NCBI RefSeq assembly: GCF_001905725.1
Contig: NZ_LIWB01000022.1
Coordinates: 84,051 to 148,050, forward strand
Direction: 5' to 3'
DNA length: 64,000 nucleotides
From: Streptomyces sp. CB02400
GTDB lineage: Bacteria; Actinomycetota; Actinomycetes; Streptomycetales; Streptomycetaceae
Below are positions 28,357 to 36,002 of this stretch, in pieces; the first letter of the stretch is position 1; every line of letters begins with the position of its first letter. Below the pieces are notes generated by a model that did not search any database, was not told the origin of the DNA, and saw nothing but the letters and a program-made list of their open reading frames with translations. The translations under genes and the position numbers were made by a program.

Positions 28357-29268
28357 GTGGTGCTCATGGTGTCCGAAGAGGTACGGGAGGCGATCGCCGC
28401 GGCCCGCCCGGTGGTGGCCCTGGAGTCCACGATCATCGCCCACGGACTGCCCCGGCCGCGCAATCTCCAGGTGGCGCTGGAGCTGGAGGCGGCCGTACGG
28501 CAGGAGGGCGCGGTACCGGCGACGATCGCCGTGCTGGACGGGCGGCCCCGGGTCGGCCTGGACAAGGACCAGTTGGAGCGGGTCGCGGGCGAGGACGGCA
28601 TCCGCAAGCTGGGCCATCGTGACCTCCCGCTCGCGGTGGCCGCCGGGGCGAGCGGGGCGACCACGGTGTCGGCCACGGCCCTGCTGGCGGCACTCGCGGG
28701 CATACGGGTGTTCGCCACCGGAGGGCTCGGTGGCGTGCACCGGCAGTGGACGGTGACCCAGGACGAGTCGGCCGACCTCGGCCTGCTGGCACGGACACGG
28801 ATCACCGTGGTGTGCGCGGGCGTGAAGTCGATCCTGGACGTGCCCGCGACCCTGCAGCGGCTGGAGACACTGGGGGTGGCGGTCGCCGGGTACGGCACGG
28901 ACCGCTTCCCCGGCTTCTACCTGTCCGACTCCGGGCACCCCGTGGACTGGCGGCTGGACTCTCCGGCGCAGGTCGCGGAGGTCATGCGGGCGCAGGACGC
29001 GCTGGGCGGACCCGAGTCGGCGCTGATCGTGGCCAACCCGGTCCCCGAGGGAGAGCAGTTGGATCCCGGGCTGCACGCGCGGGTGCTGGACGAGGCACTG
29101 CGCGCGTGCGAGGCGGAGGGTGTCACCGGCCAGGCCGTCACGCCGTTCCTGCTCGACCACTTGGTCCGGCACACCGACGGCGCCTCCCTCGCCGCGAATC
29201 TGGCGGCGGTCCGGGGCAACGTACGTCTGGCCGCGCGGGTCGCGGCGTCCTGGGCCGCCGGGGAGTGA
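28357..29268 (+). CDS. psuG: Pseudouridine-5'-phosphate glycosidase
   Basis: 303-residue PsuG/IndA-family enzyme that splits pseudouridine 5'-phosphate into uracil and ribose 5-phosphate in pseudouridine salvage. Family motifs are strong: PVVALESTIIAHGLPRP near the start, VRQEGAVPATIAVLDG, ASGATTVSATALLAALAG, FATGGLGGVHR, and VVCAGVKSILDVPATLQRLE. The metal-binding Asp region (TQDESADL) is present. The GTG at 28357 was chosen for its GGAGG ribosome site 7 nt upstream; an ATG at 28324 has none. The stop overlaps the next start by 4 nt (GTGA), so it is coupled to the kinase gene downstream. Confidence 0.94.
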   Translation: MVLMVSEEVREAIAAARPVVALESTIIAHGLPRPRNLQVALELEAAVRQEGAVPATIAVLDGRPRVGLDKDQLERVAGEDGIRKLGHRDLPLAVAAGASGATTVSATALLAALAGIRVFATGGLGGVHRQWTVTQDESADLGLLARTRITVVCAGVKSILDVPATLQRLETLGVAVAGYGTDRFPGFYLSDSGHPVDWRLDSPAQVAEVMRAQDALGGPESALIVANPVPEGEQLDPGLHARVLDEALRACEAEGVTGQAVTPFLLDHLVRHTDGASLAANLAAVRGNVRLAARVAASWAAGE

Positions 29269-30182
29269 CGGGCACCGTGCGGGGCGGGGCGCTGCTGGTC
29301 GTCGGCGATGTGATCACGGATGTGGTCGCCCGGCACCGGGGGCCGCTCGCGCCGGGGACGGACACGGCGGCGGCGATCCGGACGGTGCCGGGCGGCGCGG
29401 GCGCCAACGTGGCCTGCTGGGCGGCGCGTCGGGACGGTACGGAGGTGCGGCTCCTCGGGCGGGTGGGCGAAGACGCGGCAACCTGGCACGAGCGGGAGCT
29501 GGCCGCCTGCGGGGTCCGCCCGCTGCTGGTCGTGGACGGACAGGCGCCCACGGGGACGGTGATCTGCCTGGTCGACGAGGGCGCGGCGGCCGAGCGGACG
29601 TTCCTCACCGACAGTGGCGCGTCGCTGCGGCTGGACCCAGGCGACTGGTCGGACGCGTTGCTGGACGGGGTGGCGCGGCTGCATCTGTCGGGCTATCTGC
29701 TGTTCGCCGAACCGAGCCGTGCGTTCGTCGCGGTGGCGTCGAAGGCGGCGCGGGCCCGTGGGGTGCCGGTGAGTCTGGATCCGGCGTCGGCGGGGTTCCT
29801 CGTGCGGCTGGGCGTCGACCGGTTCCTGCCGCTGGTCGAGGGCGTGGACGTCCTGCTGCCCAGCCGTGACGAGGCGTGCCTGCTCACGGGGGCGTCCGAG
29901 GTCGCGGACGCCGCGGCGCGGCTGAGCCGGCACGTTCCGCTGGTGGTGGTCAAGCAGGGTGCCGCGGGCGCGCTGCTCGCGCGGTCCGGGGAGGTGTACG
30001 CCCGCGTCCCGGCCGTACCCGCGGTGCCCCGGGACACCACGGGTGCCGGTGACGCGTTCACGGGCGCGTTCCTCGCGGCCCTGCTCGCGGGAGCCGGCCC
30101 GGAGCAGGCGGCGCGGGAGGGCTGCCGGGCAGGCGCGCAGGCGGTGGAACACATAGGGGGCCGCCCGCCGGCACCCGCCTGA
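29265..30182 (+). CDS. psuK: PfkB-family kinase, probable pseudouridine kinase
   Basis: 305-residue ribokinase/PfkB family protein. The N-terminal VVGDVITDVVARH, the substrate box VPGGAGANVACWAARRDG and the C-terminal TTGAGDAFTGAFLAAL with the catalytic Asp are clear. It overlaps psuG by 4 nt in the order glycosidase-kinase; PsuG plus a PfkB kinase form the known pseudouridine salvage pair, so pseudouridine is the best substrate guess. Sequence alone does not fix the substrate. GTG at 29265 is the coupled start; a second GTG at 29277 is possible. Ends 163 bp before corA. Confidence 0.82.
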   Translation: MTGTVRGGALLVVGDVITDVVARHRGPLAPGTDTAAAIRTVPGGAGANVACWAARRDGTEVRLLGRVGEDAATWHERELAACGVRPLLVVDGQAPTGTVICLVDEGAAAERTFLTDSGASLRLDPGDWSDALLDGVARLHLSGYLLFAEPSRAFVAVASKAARARGVPVSLDPASAGFLVRLGVDRFLPLVEGVDVLLPSRDEACLLTGASEVADAAARLSRHVPLVVVKQGAAGALLARSGEVYARVPAVPAVPRDTTGAGDAFTGAFLAALLAGAGPEQAAREGCRAGAQAVEHIGGRPPAPA

Positions 30183-30345
30183 CGAACGGGCGCCGCGACG
30201 GGCGAACTCCCTCTGTCCACAGGCGGGAACAAAGCGGAATTCCCTCTTCCCACAGGCTCGCACACGACTCGTCCAGGACTGGCAGACTGGCGATCCGGAG
30301 CGCGGGAAGCAGGACGGCGCGGGGGAACCACGCAAGGAGAACCGG

Positions 30346-31473
30346 ATGTCCATGGCAGGGAATCTGCGGAAGGTCACGAACCTCGGCAGGGTCGGCGGAC
30401 TGCGCCGGGTGGCGCGGCTGGCGCGGCGGCGGCCCCGTGTGGACCTGAGTCATCCGGCCCGCTCCCCACTGGGCTCCTCGGTGGTCAACTGCGTGACGTA
30501 CAGGGACGGTCACCGCACCGGCGCGCGCGGGGACCTGGTGGACGCGGTGAGGCAGGTGCGCAAAAACGGCGAGGGTTTCGTCTGGCTGGGGCTGCACGAG
30601 CCGACCACCCGGGAGTTCGCCGGCATCGCGGAGCTGTTCGACCTGCATCCGCTGGCGGTGGAGGACGCGATCGAGGCCCACCAGCGGCCCAAGCTGGAGC
30701 GGTACGGGGAGACGCTGTTCGCCGTGTTCAAGACGGTCTGCTACGTCGAGCACGAGGAACTCACCGCGAACAGCGAGGTGGTGGACACCGGCGAGATCAT
30801 GGTGTTCCTCGGCAAGGACTTCGTGGTCACGGTGCGGCACGGCCGGCACGGTTCGCTGGGACCGCTGCGCGAGGGGCTGGAGGCCGATCCCGGGCAGCTC
30901 GCCCAGGGCCCGTCCACGGTGCTGCACGCGATCGCGGACCATGTGGTCGACGACTATCTGACCGTCATCGACTCGGTCCAGGAGGACATCGACCAGGTCG
31001 AGACGGATGTGTTCGCGGAGCACGGCGCGCGGGTCGATCCGGGCCGCATCTACCAGCTCAAGCGCGAACTCCTCGAACTGAAGCGGGCGGTGGTGCCGCT
31101 GAGTCGGCCGCTGGAGGAGCTCGCCACCCGGCCGATCCGGGTGGTCGCCCCGGAGATACAGGCGTACTTCCGTGACGTCTCCGACCATCTGCTGCGGGCG
31201 AAGGAGCAGATAGCGGCCTTCGACGAGCTGCTGAACTCCATTCTCCAGGCGCATCTGGCGCAGGTCACGGTCGCGCAGAACGAGGACATGCGCAAGATCA
31301 CCGCTTGGGCGGCGATCGTGGCGGTGCCGACGATGGTCTGCGGGATGTACGGCATGAACTTCGACCACATGCCGGAGCTGCACTGGCGGTACGGCTACGG
31401 CATGGTCATCGGGGTGATATCCGTGGCGTGTCTGCTGCTGTACCGGGCGTTCCGGCGCAGCCGCTGGCTCTGA
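30346..31473 (+). CDS. corA: CorA-family Mg2+/Co2+ transporter
   Basis: 375-residue CorA-type divalent cation channel. A basic N-terminal 45 residues precede the cytoplasmic alpha/beta funnel (GFVWLGLHEPTTREFAGIAE, HPLAVEDAIEAHQRPKLERYG), then the long stalk helix and two C-terminal membrane helices. The selectivity motif GMN is present in CGMYGMNFDHMPEL, and the basic tail RAFRRSRWL follows the last helix. The ATG at 30346 has AAGGAGAACCGG. It probably supplies Mg2+. The upstream 163 bp contain a pair of near repeats (CCCTCTGTCCACAGGC / CCCTCTTCCCACAGGC). Confidence 0.93.
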   Translation: MSMAGNLRKVTNLGRVGGLRRVARLARRRPRVDLSHPARSPLGSSVVNCVTYRDGHRTGARGDLVDAVRQVRKNGEGFVWLGLHEPTTREFAGIAELFDLHPLAVEDAIEAHQRPKLERYGETLFAVFKTVCYVEHEELTANSEVVDTGEIMVFLGKDFVVTVRHGRHGSLGPLREGLEADPGQLAQGPSTVLHAIADHVVDDYLTVIDSVQEDIDQVETDVFAEHGARVDPGRIYQLKRELLELKRAVVPLSRPLEELATRPIRVVAPEIQAYFRDVSDHLLRAKEQIAAFDELLNSILQAHLAQVTVAQNEDMRKITAWAAIVAVPTMVCGMYGMNFDHMPELHWRYGYGMVIGVISVACLLLYRAFRRSRWL

Positions 31474-31510
31474 GACCCGCTGCTCTCCACCGCCGGGCGG
31501 GGAGGCGGGG

Positions 31511-32143
31511 TCAGCCGCGCCAGGCCGGATAGCGGGGGTCGTCGGCCCGTACCAGTACGTCGGCCGTGCCGGCGGGGTCGGTCTCCTGCTCGTAGCGCTC
31601 GAAGGCGGGGAGGGTCCAGTGCTCGGCCTCGGCGGTACGGCGGCGCAGGGCGCCCGGGGAGAGGAGGACGTGGATGCTCAGGTCGAAGGGGAACCAGTGG
31701 CGCAGGAGGAGGGGGCCGTGCAGCAACAGCACGCCGCCGGGAGGGAGTTGGACATAGGGACTGCGGGTGGCGCGGTCGGTGACGGGGTCCCACAGGTCGG
31801 GCAGGACGCGTCCGCTCCCGCCGGGTTCGAGGGGGCCGAACACCTCGCGCCAGAGGGCGCCGGTGTCGTACCAGCCGCCGTAGTAGGACTCCAGGTCCCG
31901 GTGGCCGTATTCGAGCCGGACGGATGCGGGCCGCAGGAAGCCCTCGGTGCCGACGACCAGGGAGGGCCGGCCACGTATCCGCAGCGCCTCGGCGACCCGC
32001 TCGGCGAGGTCTCCCGGACGCGCGGCGGGGGCGCCGTCGAGGGCGACCCGCGGCCAGGGCCCGCCGTCGGCCGTCTTCAGTTCCAGCAGGCGCTCGGCGA
32101 GGAGGTCGCCGAGCCGGTCCCAGGTGATCGCTTCAAGTCGCAC
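31511..32143 (-). CDS. Uridine-kinase-like protein with degenerate P-loop
   Basis: 210-residue protein of the uridine kinase-like P-loop family common in streptomycetes. The expected Walker A position reads VALDGAPAARPGDLAERV and lacks the invariant GK[ST], although the surrounding VALDG and the downstream GFLRPASVRLEYGHRD, ESYYGGWYDTGAL and GGVLLLHGPLLLRHWFPFD keep the kinase fold. Either the kinase uses an altered loop or it has become a non-catalytic binder. The tail ends DVLVRADDPRYPAWRG. ATG 32143 lies on the strand opposite corA, convergent with it. The name rests on fold-level resemblance only. Confidence 0.65.
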   Translation of the reverse strand: MRLEAITWDRLGDLLAERLLELKTADGGPWPRVALDGAPAARPGDLAERVAEALRIRGRPSLVVGTEGFLRPASVRLEYGHRDLESYYGGWYDTGALWREVFGPLEPGGSGRVLPDLWDPVTDRATRSPYVQLPPGGVLLLHGPLLLRHWFPFDLSIHVLLSPGALRRRTAEAEHWTLPAFERYEQETDPAGTADVLVRADDPRYPAWRG

Positions 32144-32178
32144 ACGGCCATGATGCGCCTGCGGCCCGCCCGGCCGTG

Positions 32179-32229
32179 CGGATCTCCCGGTGGTACGGGT
32201 CTCCTGGCTGTACGGGGCTCCCGGCGGTA
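32179..32229. repeat. Three tandem imperfect 17-bp repeats
   Basis: Three head-to-tail units CGGRTCTCCYGGYKGTA at 32179, 32196 and 32213 (third unit CGGGGCTCCCGGCGGTA). They sit in the 278-bp promoter gap between the divergent uridine-kinase-like and DUF1772 genes. No function is evident; they could be repeated protein-binding sites. Confidence 0.7.
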
Positions 32230-32421
32230 GGGGTTCGACGCCCGGTGCCCGGTGCCCGGAGGGGGCGGGTGACGCCCGGGGTGTTCGACGTCCCTGGACG
32301 TTCGCGCATGCGCCCGCGCTCCTGGGCCATGGCCGGGGGTGCCAAGGGTCGCTTTCACTGGTGATGACGGTGGTGACGGTGGTGGCCGGGAAGGGTCCCG
32401 GCCGGGAACGGGGGTGACGAC

Positions 32422-32901
32422 ATGATCGACGGGCCGTACTTCATGCTGACGGTGCTGGGTGTGCTCGGGACCGGGCTGACGGCCGGGGTCTTCTGCGCCT
32501 TCTCGACGTTCGTGATGAGAGGGCTCGCGGCGCTGCCGCCGGCGCAGGGGGTGGCCGCGATGCAGGCGGTCAACGTGGCGGCGGTGCGTCCGGCCTTCAT
32601 GCTGCTGTTCCTCGGTACGGCGATGCTGTGCGCGGTGGTCACGGTGGTGACGTTCGTGCTGTGGCCGGACGAAGGGACGGTCGAGCTGCTGGTGGGCGGT
32701 GTCCTGTACCTGGTCGGCTCGTTCGGGCTGACCGTGGCCGCGAACATACCGCGCAACGAGGCGCTGGCCCGGCTCGAACCGGGCGGCCCGGAGGCGGCCG
32801 CGTACTGGCCGGTCTATGTGCGCGAGTGGACGATGTGGAACCACGTCCGCGCGCTCGCCTCGGCCGGGGCGGCGGTGGCGTACCTCCTGGCCCTCGTCTG
32901 A
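32422..32901 (+). CDS. DUF1772 (anthrone-oxygenase-like) membrane protein
   Basis: 159-residue four-helix membrane protein of the DUF1772 family: GLTAGVFCAFSTFVMRGL in helix 1, VRPAFMLLFLGTAML in helix 2, then VLYLVGSFGLTVAANIPRNEAL and the conserved WTMWNHVRALASAGAAVAYL. The NIPRNE and W..WNH..R motifs are family hallmarks. Some relatives are annotated as anthrone oxygenases, but most are uncharacterised and no polyketide genes are near. ATG 32422 follows GGGGGTGACGAC. The gltD-like gene follows 135 bp downstream. Confidence 0.85.
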   Translation: MIDGPYFMLTVLGVLGTGLTAGVFCAFSTFVMRGLAALPPAQGVAAMQAVNVAAVRPAFMLLFLGTAMLCAVVTVVTFVLWPDEGTVELLVGGVLYLVGSFGLTVAANIPRNEALARLEPGGPEAAAYWPVYVREWTMWNHVRALASAGAAVAYLLALV

Positions 32902-33036
32902 GGGACCCGGCCGGCGGGCTCCCGGGAAAGCGCTGTCCCGGCGCTCTGCGGGGGCGGGTGAGCGGACGTATCGTGGCCCAAGGAGTGCCGCCCGACGGCG
33001 CACGGCCTGTCACCCGCGCACGCAAGGAACACGGCC

Positions 33037-34527
33037 ATGGCCGATCCCAAGGGTTTCCTGACCACACCCCGCGAGGAGTGGCCGCGCCGGCCCGTCGAGG
33101 AACGGGTCCGCGACTGGAACGAGGTGTACGTGCCGGGGGCGCTGCTGCCCATCGTCAGTGCGCAGGCCGACCGTTGCATGGACTGCGGTGTGCCGTTCTG
33201 CCATCAGGCCTGCCCGCTCGGCAATCTCATCCCCGAGTGGAACGAGCTGGTCTCGCGGGAGGACTGGCGGGCGGCGGCGGAGCGGTTGCACGCCACCAAC
33301 AACTTCCCGGAGTTCACCGGCCGGTTGTGTCCGGCGCCCTGCGAGGCGGGGTGTGTGCTCGCCATCAACCAGCCGGCGGTCACCATCAAGAACGTCGAGT
33401 GCGCCATCGCCGACCGGGCCTGGGAGGAGGGTTTCGCCCCGCCGGCGCCGCCGGAGCGGCTCTCCGGCCGGACGGTCGCGGTCATCGGTTCGGGCCCGAC
33501 CGGGCTGGCCGCGGCCCAGCAGCTCACCCGGGCGGGGCACACGGTCGCCGTGTACGAGCGGGACGACCGGGTCGGCGGGCTGATGCGGTACGGCATCCCC
33601 GAGTTCAAGATGGAGAAGCGGCATCTGGAGCGGCGGGTGGAGCAGATGCGGGCCGAGGGGACGAAGTTCCGTACGTCCACGACGGTCGGGCGGGATGTGG
33701 ACGCGGCGGAGTTGCGGGCCCGGTATGACGCGGTGGTGATCGCGACGGGGGCTACGGCGTGGCGGGAGCTTGCCGTGCCGGGGCGTGAGCTGGCGGGGAT
33801 TCACCAGGCGATGGAGTATCTGCCGCTCGCGAACCGGGTGTGCGAGGGGGATCTGGAGTCGTCGCCGTTGTCGGCCGCGGGGCGGCGTGTCGTCATCGTC
33901 GGTGGTGGTGACACGGGGGCGGACTGTCTGGGTACGGCGGTGCGGGAGGGGGCCGCGTCGGTCACCCAGCTCGACATCTACGGCAGGCCGGGGGACGAGC
34001 GCGATGAGGAGGCCGAGCCGTGGCCGACGTATCCGAGGCTGTATCGGTTGTCTGCGGCGCATGAGGAGGCCGGGGTGTTGCGGACGGCGCCGGTGGTGGA
34101 CGCGGACGCGCGGCTGTTCGCGGCGTCCACGCTGCGCTTTGCCGGGGACGGGGACGGGCGGGTGTGTGCGCTGCACCTGGTGGGGGTGGACGCCGGGCGT
34201 CGGCCTGTGCCGGGGAGCGAGCGGGTGCTGCCGGTGGATCTCGTGCTGCTCGCGCTGGGGTTCTCCGGGCCGGATCGGGGCGATGGGCTCCTCGCCCAGC
34301 TCGGGGTGGAGCTGTCACCTCGTGGCACGGTCGCGCGGGATGCGGGGTTCGGTACGAATGTGCCGGGGGTTTTCGCGGCGGGGGATGCGGCGCGGGGGCA
34401 GTCGCTGATCGTGTGGGCGATCGCCGAGGGGCGGGCGGTGGCTGCGGCGGTCGATCGCTGTCTGACGGGTGCGGTGAGTCGGCTGCCGGCGCCGATCGGT
34501 CCCTATGACCGTCCGATGACGGTGTGA
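33037..34527 (+). CDS. gltD: Glutamate synthase small-subunit (GltD)-like oxidoreductase without gltB
   Basis: 496-residue FAD/NADPH-binding iron-sulfur oxidoreductase. The N-terminal cluster ligands are complete: CMDCGVPFCHQACP and CPAPCEAGC. They are followed by an FAD-binding loop VIGSGPTGLAAAQ, an NADPH loop VGGGDTGADCLG, and the C-terminal FAD motif GVFAAGDAARGQSLIVWAI. GltD passes electrons from NADPH to the large glutamate synthase subunit GltB, but no gltB lies beside it. It is either a second, orphan copy or an electron donor for another partner. ATG 33037 follows AAGGAACACGGCC. The 269 bp after the stop are repeat elements. Confidence 0.88.
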   Translation: MADPKGFLTTPREEWPRRPVEERVRDWNEVYVPGALLPIVSAQADRCMDCGVPFCHQACPLGNLIPEWNELVSREDWRAAAERLHATNNFPEFTGRLCPAPCEAGCVLAINQPAVTIKNVECAIADRAWEEGFAPPAPPERLSGRTVAVIGSGPTGLAAAQQLTRAGHTVAVYERDDRVGGLMRYGIPEFKMEKRHLERRVEQMRAEGTKFRTSTTVGRDVDAAELRARYDAVVIATGATAWRELAVPGRELAGIHQAMEYLPLANRVCEGDLESSPLSAAGRRVVIVGGGDTGADCLGTAVREGAASVTQLDIYGRPGDERDEEAEPWPTYPRLYRLSAAHEEAGVLRTAPVVDADARLFAASTLRFAGDGDGRVCALHLVGVDAGRRPVPGSERVLPVDLVLLALGFSGPDRGDGLLAQLGVELSPRGTVARDAGFGTNVPGVFAAGDAARGQSLIVWAIAEGRAVAAAVDRCLTGAVSRLPAPIGPYDRPMTV

Positions 34528-34549
34528 CCCTGCGTTGGTGCGGGCCGGG

Positions 34550-34742
34550 GGCGTTCGCGCAGCCCGGCGCTTGCGGGGTGCCTCCCCCACTCCCGGCTCC
34601 TCCCCCACTCCCGGCTTCGCTCGAGCGGGAGGTACCCCCATGAGCGGGAGGTACCCCCACCGCCCACCCGTGCCACCCCTGGGGGCACCTCCCAGGCCCT
34701 TGAGGCACTGGGGGAGGCACGACTGCCCGCGGAAACGACGGG
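34550..34742. repeat. Composite palindromic repeat, same family as 27656-27767 but inverted
   Basis: Read on the minus strand this region has the family blocks in order: CCGCGGGCAGTCGTGCC, GGTGGCACGGGTGGGCG, then GGCACCCCGCAAGCGCCGGG. Between them are inserted palindromic pieces with CTCCCCCAGTGCCTC, GGGAGGTGCCCCC, and two copies each of a CTCCCGCTC-type and a GGGAGTGGGGGAGG-type block. These inserts look like the widespread Streptomyces intergenic palindromes. The element fills the gap between convergent gltD and methyltransferase genes, and probably also terminates transcription. Confidence 0.75.
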
Positions 34743-34796
34743 GCGGCGGCAGCGGTGGCCCGCTGTGTCGTGGGTAGTGGGCCACCGTCTCCGGGG

Positions 34797-35600
34797 TTAC
34801 GGTTTGTGGGCCACCGCGCCGTAGCCGGGGATGATGTCGTCGTCCTGGCCCGGGATCGGGTCGCCCAGTTCGGGGTGCCAGTGGTGGGGGACCTGGACGC
34901 CCGGTTCCACGAGGGTCAGGCCGTCGAAGAAGCGGGTGAACTCCTCGCGGGAGCGGAGTGCCAGGGTGACGCCCGCCGCCTTGAGCTGCTCCGTGGCCGC
35001 CTTCGACTCCTCCGGGGTGAAGTCGGACGTCGCGTGGGTGACGACCAGGTAGCTGCCCGAGGGCAGCGCGTCCAGCAGCCGCCCGACCAGCTCGTGCGCC
35101 CCGTCCTCGTCGGAGACGAAGTGCAGCAGCGCGATGAGCGACAGCGCGATCGGCTCGTCGAAGTCGAGGATCTTCCGCGCGCCCTCCAGGATGACGTCCG
35201 GATCGCGCACATCGGCCTGGAGGTACTCGGTCACCCCCTCGTCCGTACCGCGCAGCAGGGCCGCCGCGTGGGCCAGCACGATGGGGTCGTTGTCGCAGTA
35301 CACGACACGGGCGTCGGGCGCGATCCCCTGCGCCACCTGGTGCAGGTTGGGCTCGGTCGGAATGCCGGTGCCGACGTCGAGGAACTGCCGTACGCCCTGC
35401 CCGGCCAGCCAGCGCGTGGCCCGCTGCATGAACGCGCGGTTCACCCGCGCCATCACCGGCACCCGCGGGTCGAGGGCGAGCATCTGCTTCCCCATGGCCT
35501 CGTCGACCGGGTAGTTGTCCTTGCCTCCGAGGTACCAGTCGTACATCCGCGCGGGGTGCGGCCTGCTCGTGTCGATCTCCACGGGGTGCTGACCGGTCAT
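34797..35600 (-). CDS. SAM-dependent methyltransferase (PF04672 type)
   Basis: 267-residue cytoplasmic methyltransferase of the actinobacterial family often sited with XRE/DUF397 regulators. Motif I is FLDVGTGIPTEPNLHQVA; the N-terminal RPHPARMYDWYLGGKDNYPVD is the family signature. Further motifs are VVYCDNDPIVLAHA, with the acidic residue expected to bind SAM ribose, and ALSLIALLHFV. The substrate is unknown. The ATG at 35600 (MTGQHPVEI) was chosen for its GGAGTCCTTC ribosome site; an upstream in-frame start at 35636 has none. A TGCAATTGCA palindrome (35626-35635) lies just upstream. Confidence 0.85.
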   Translation of the reverse strand: MTGQHPVEIDTSRPHPARMYDWYLGGKDNYPVDEAMGKQMLALDPRVPVMARVNRAFMQRATRWLAGQGVRQFLDVGTGIPTEPNLHQVAQGIAPDARVVYCDNDPIVLAHAAALLRGTDEGVTEYLQADVRDPDVILEGARKILDFDEPIALSLIALLHFVSDEDGAHELVGRLLDALPSGSYLVVTHATSDFTPEESKAATEQLKAAGVTLALRSREEFTRFFDGLTLVEPGVQVPHHWHPELGDPIPGQDDDIIPGYGAVAHKP

Positions 35601-35708
35601 GAAGGACTCCATAAGTCTCTGCGCCTGCAATTGCAACTGTTAGTGATCAAGTCAGTGCCAAGCCGGAAGGGCCGGAAGGGGGAACAAAGGTAGTGCGGGC
35701 AACAAGGT

Positions 35709-36002
35709 TCAGGACAGCAGGAAATCCGCCTCTCCCGCCTTCGCTCCCTCGATGAAGGCCGTCATCTCGGCGGAGGTGTAGATGAGCGCCGGCCCGTCCG
35801 GGTCGGTGGACTGGCGTACGGCGATCCGGCCGTCCTCGAGCTTCATCGCCTCCAGGCAGTTCCCTCCGTTGCCGCCGCTCCACGGCTTGTGCCAGCCCTC
35901 GCTGCCCAGCTCCCGCGCGGGCATGCCGTTGTAGATCCTTCCGGTGCGCGCCCGCTGGCGGGGCGGGGACTTCAGGGTGTCCAGGGGCTTCATGAGTTCC
36001 AT
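35709..36002 (-). CDS. DUF397 protein
   Basis: 97-residue DUF397 protein. The family core is clear in the middle: WHKPWSGGNGGNCLEAMKL, then IAVRQSTDPDGPALIYTSAEMTAFI (shown as VRQSTDPDGP and FIEGAKAGEADF). DUF397 proteins act as small partners, antitoxin- or anti-regulator-like, of the XRE/DUF5753 protein encoded next to them. The gene starts directly at the base after the XRE stop (no gap), so the pair is co-translated. A longer N-terminal tail than the usual 60-70 residues is present (MELMKPLDTLKSPPRQ), so a shorter internal start near MPARELG is possible. Confidence 0.88.
   Translation of the reverse strand: MELMKPLDTLKSPPRQRARTGRIYNGMPARELGSEGWHKPWSGGNGGNCLEAMKLEDGRIAVRQSTDPDGPALIYTSAEMTAFIEGAKAGEADFLLS

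Noticed and set aside
30213..30254. CTGTCCACA and CTTCCCACA as DnaA boxes upstream of corA
   Set aside because: Only the first is close to the Streptomyces DnaA box, and two isolated sites without an AT-rich region or dnaA/dnaN do not make an origin.
34535..34777. Short plus-strand frame across the intergenic repeats at 34.6 kb
   Set aside because: It reads only through palindromic repeat units, with no ribosome site and low-complexity Pro/Gly/Arg content.
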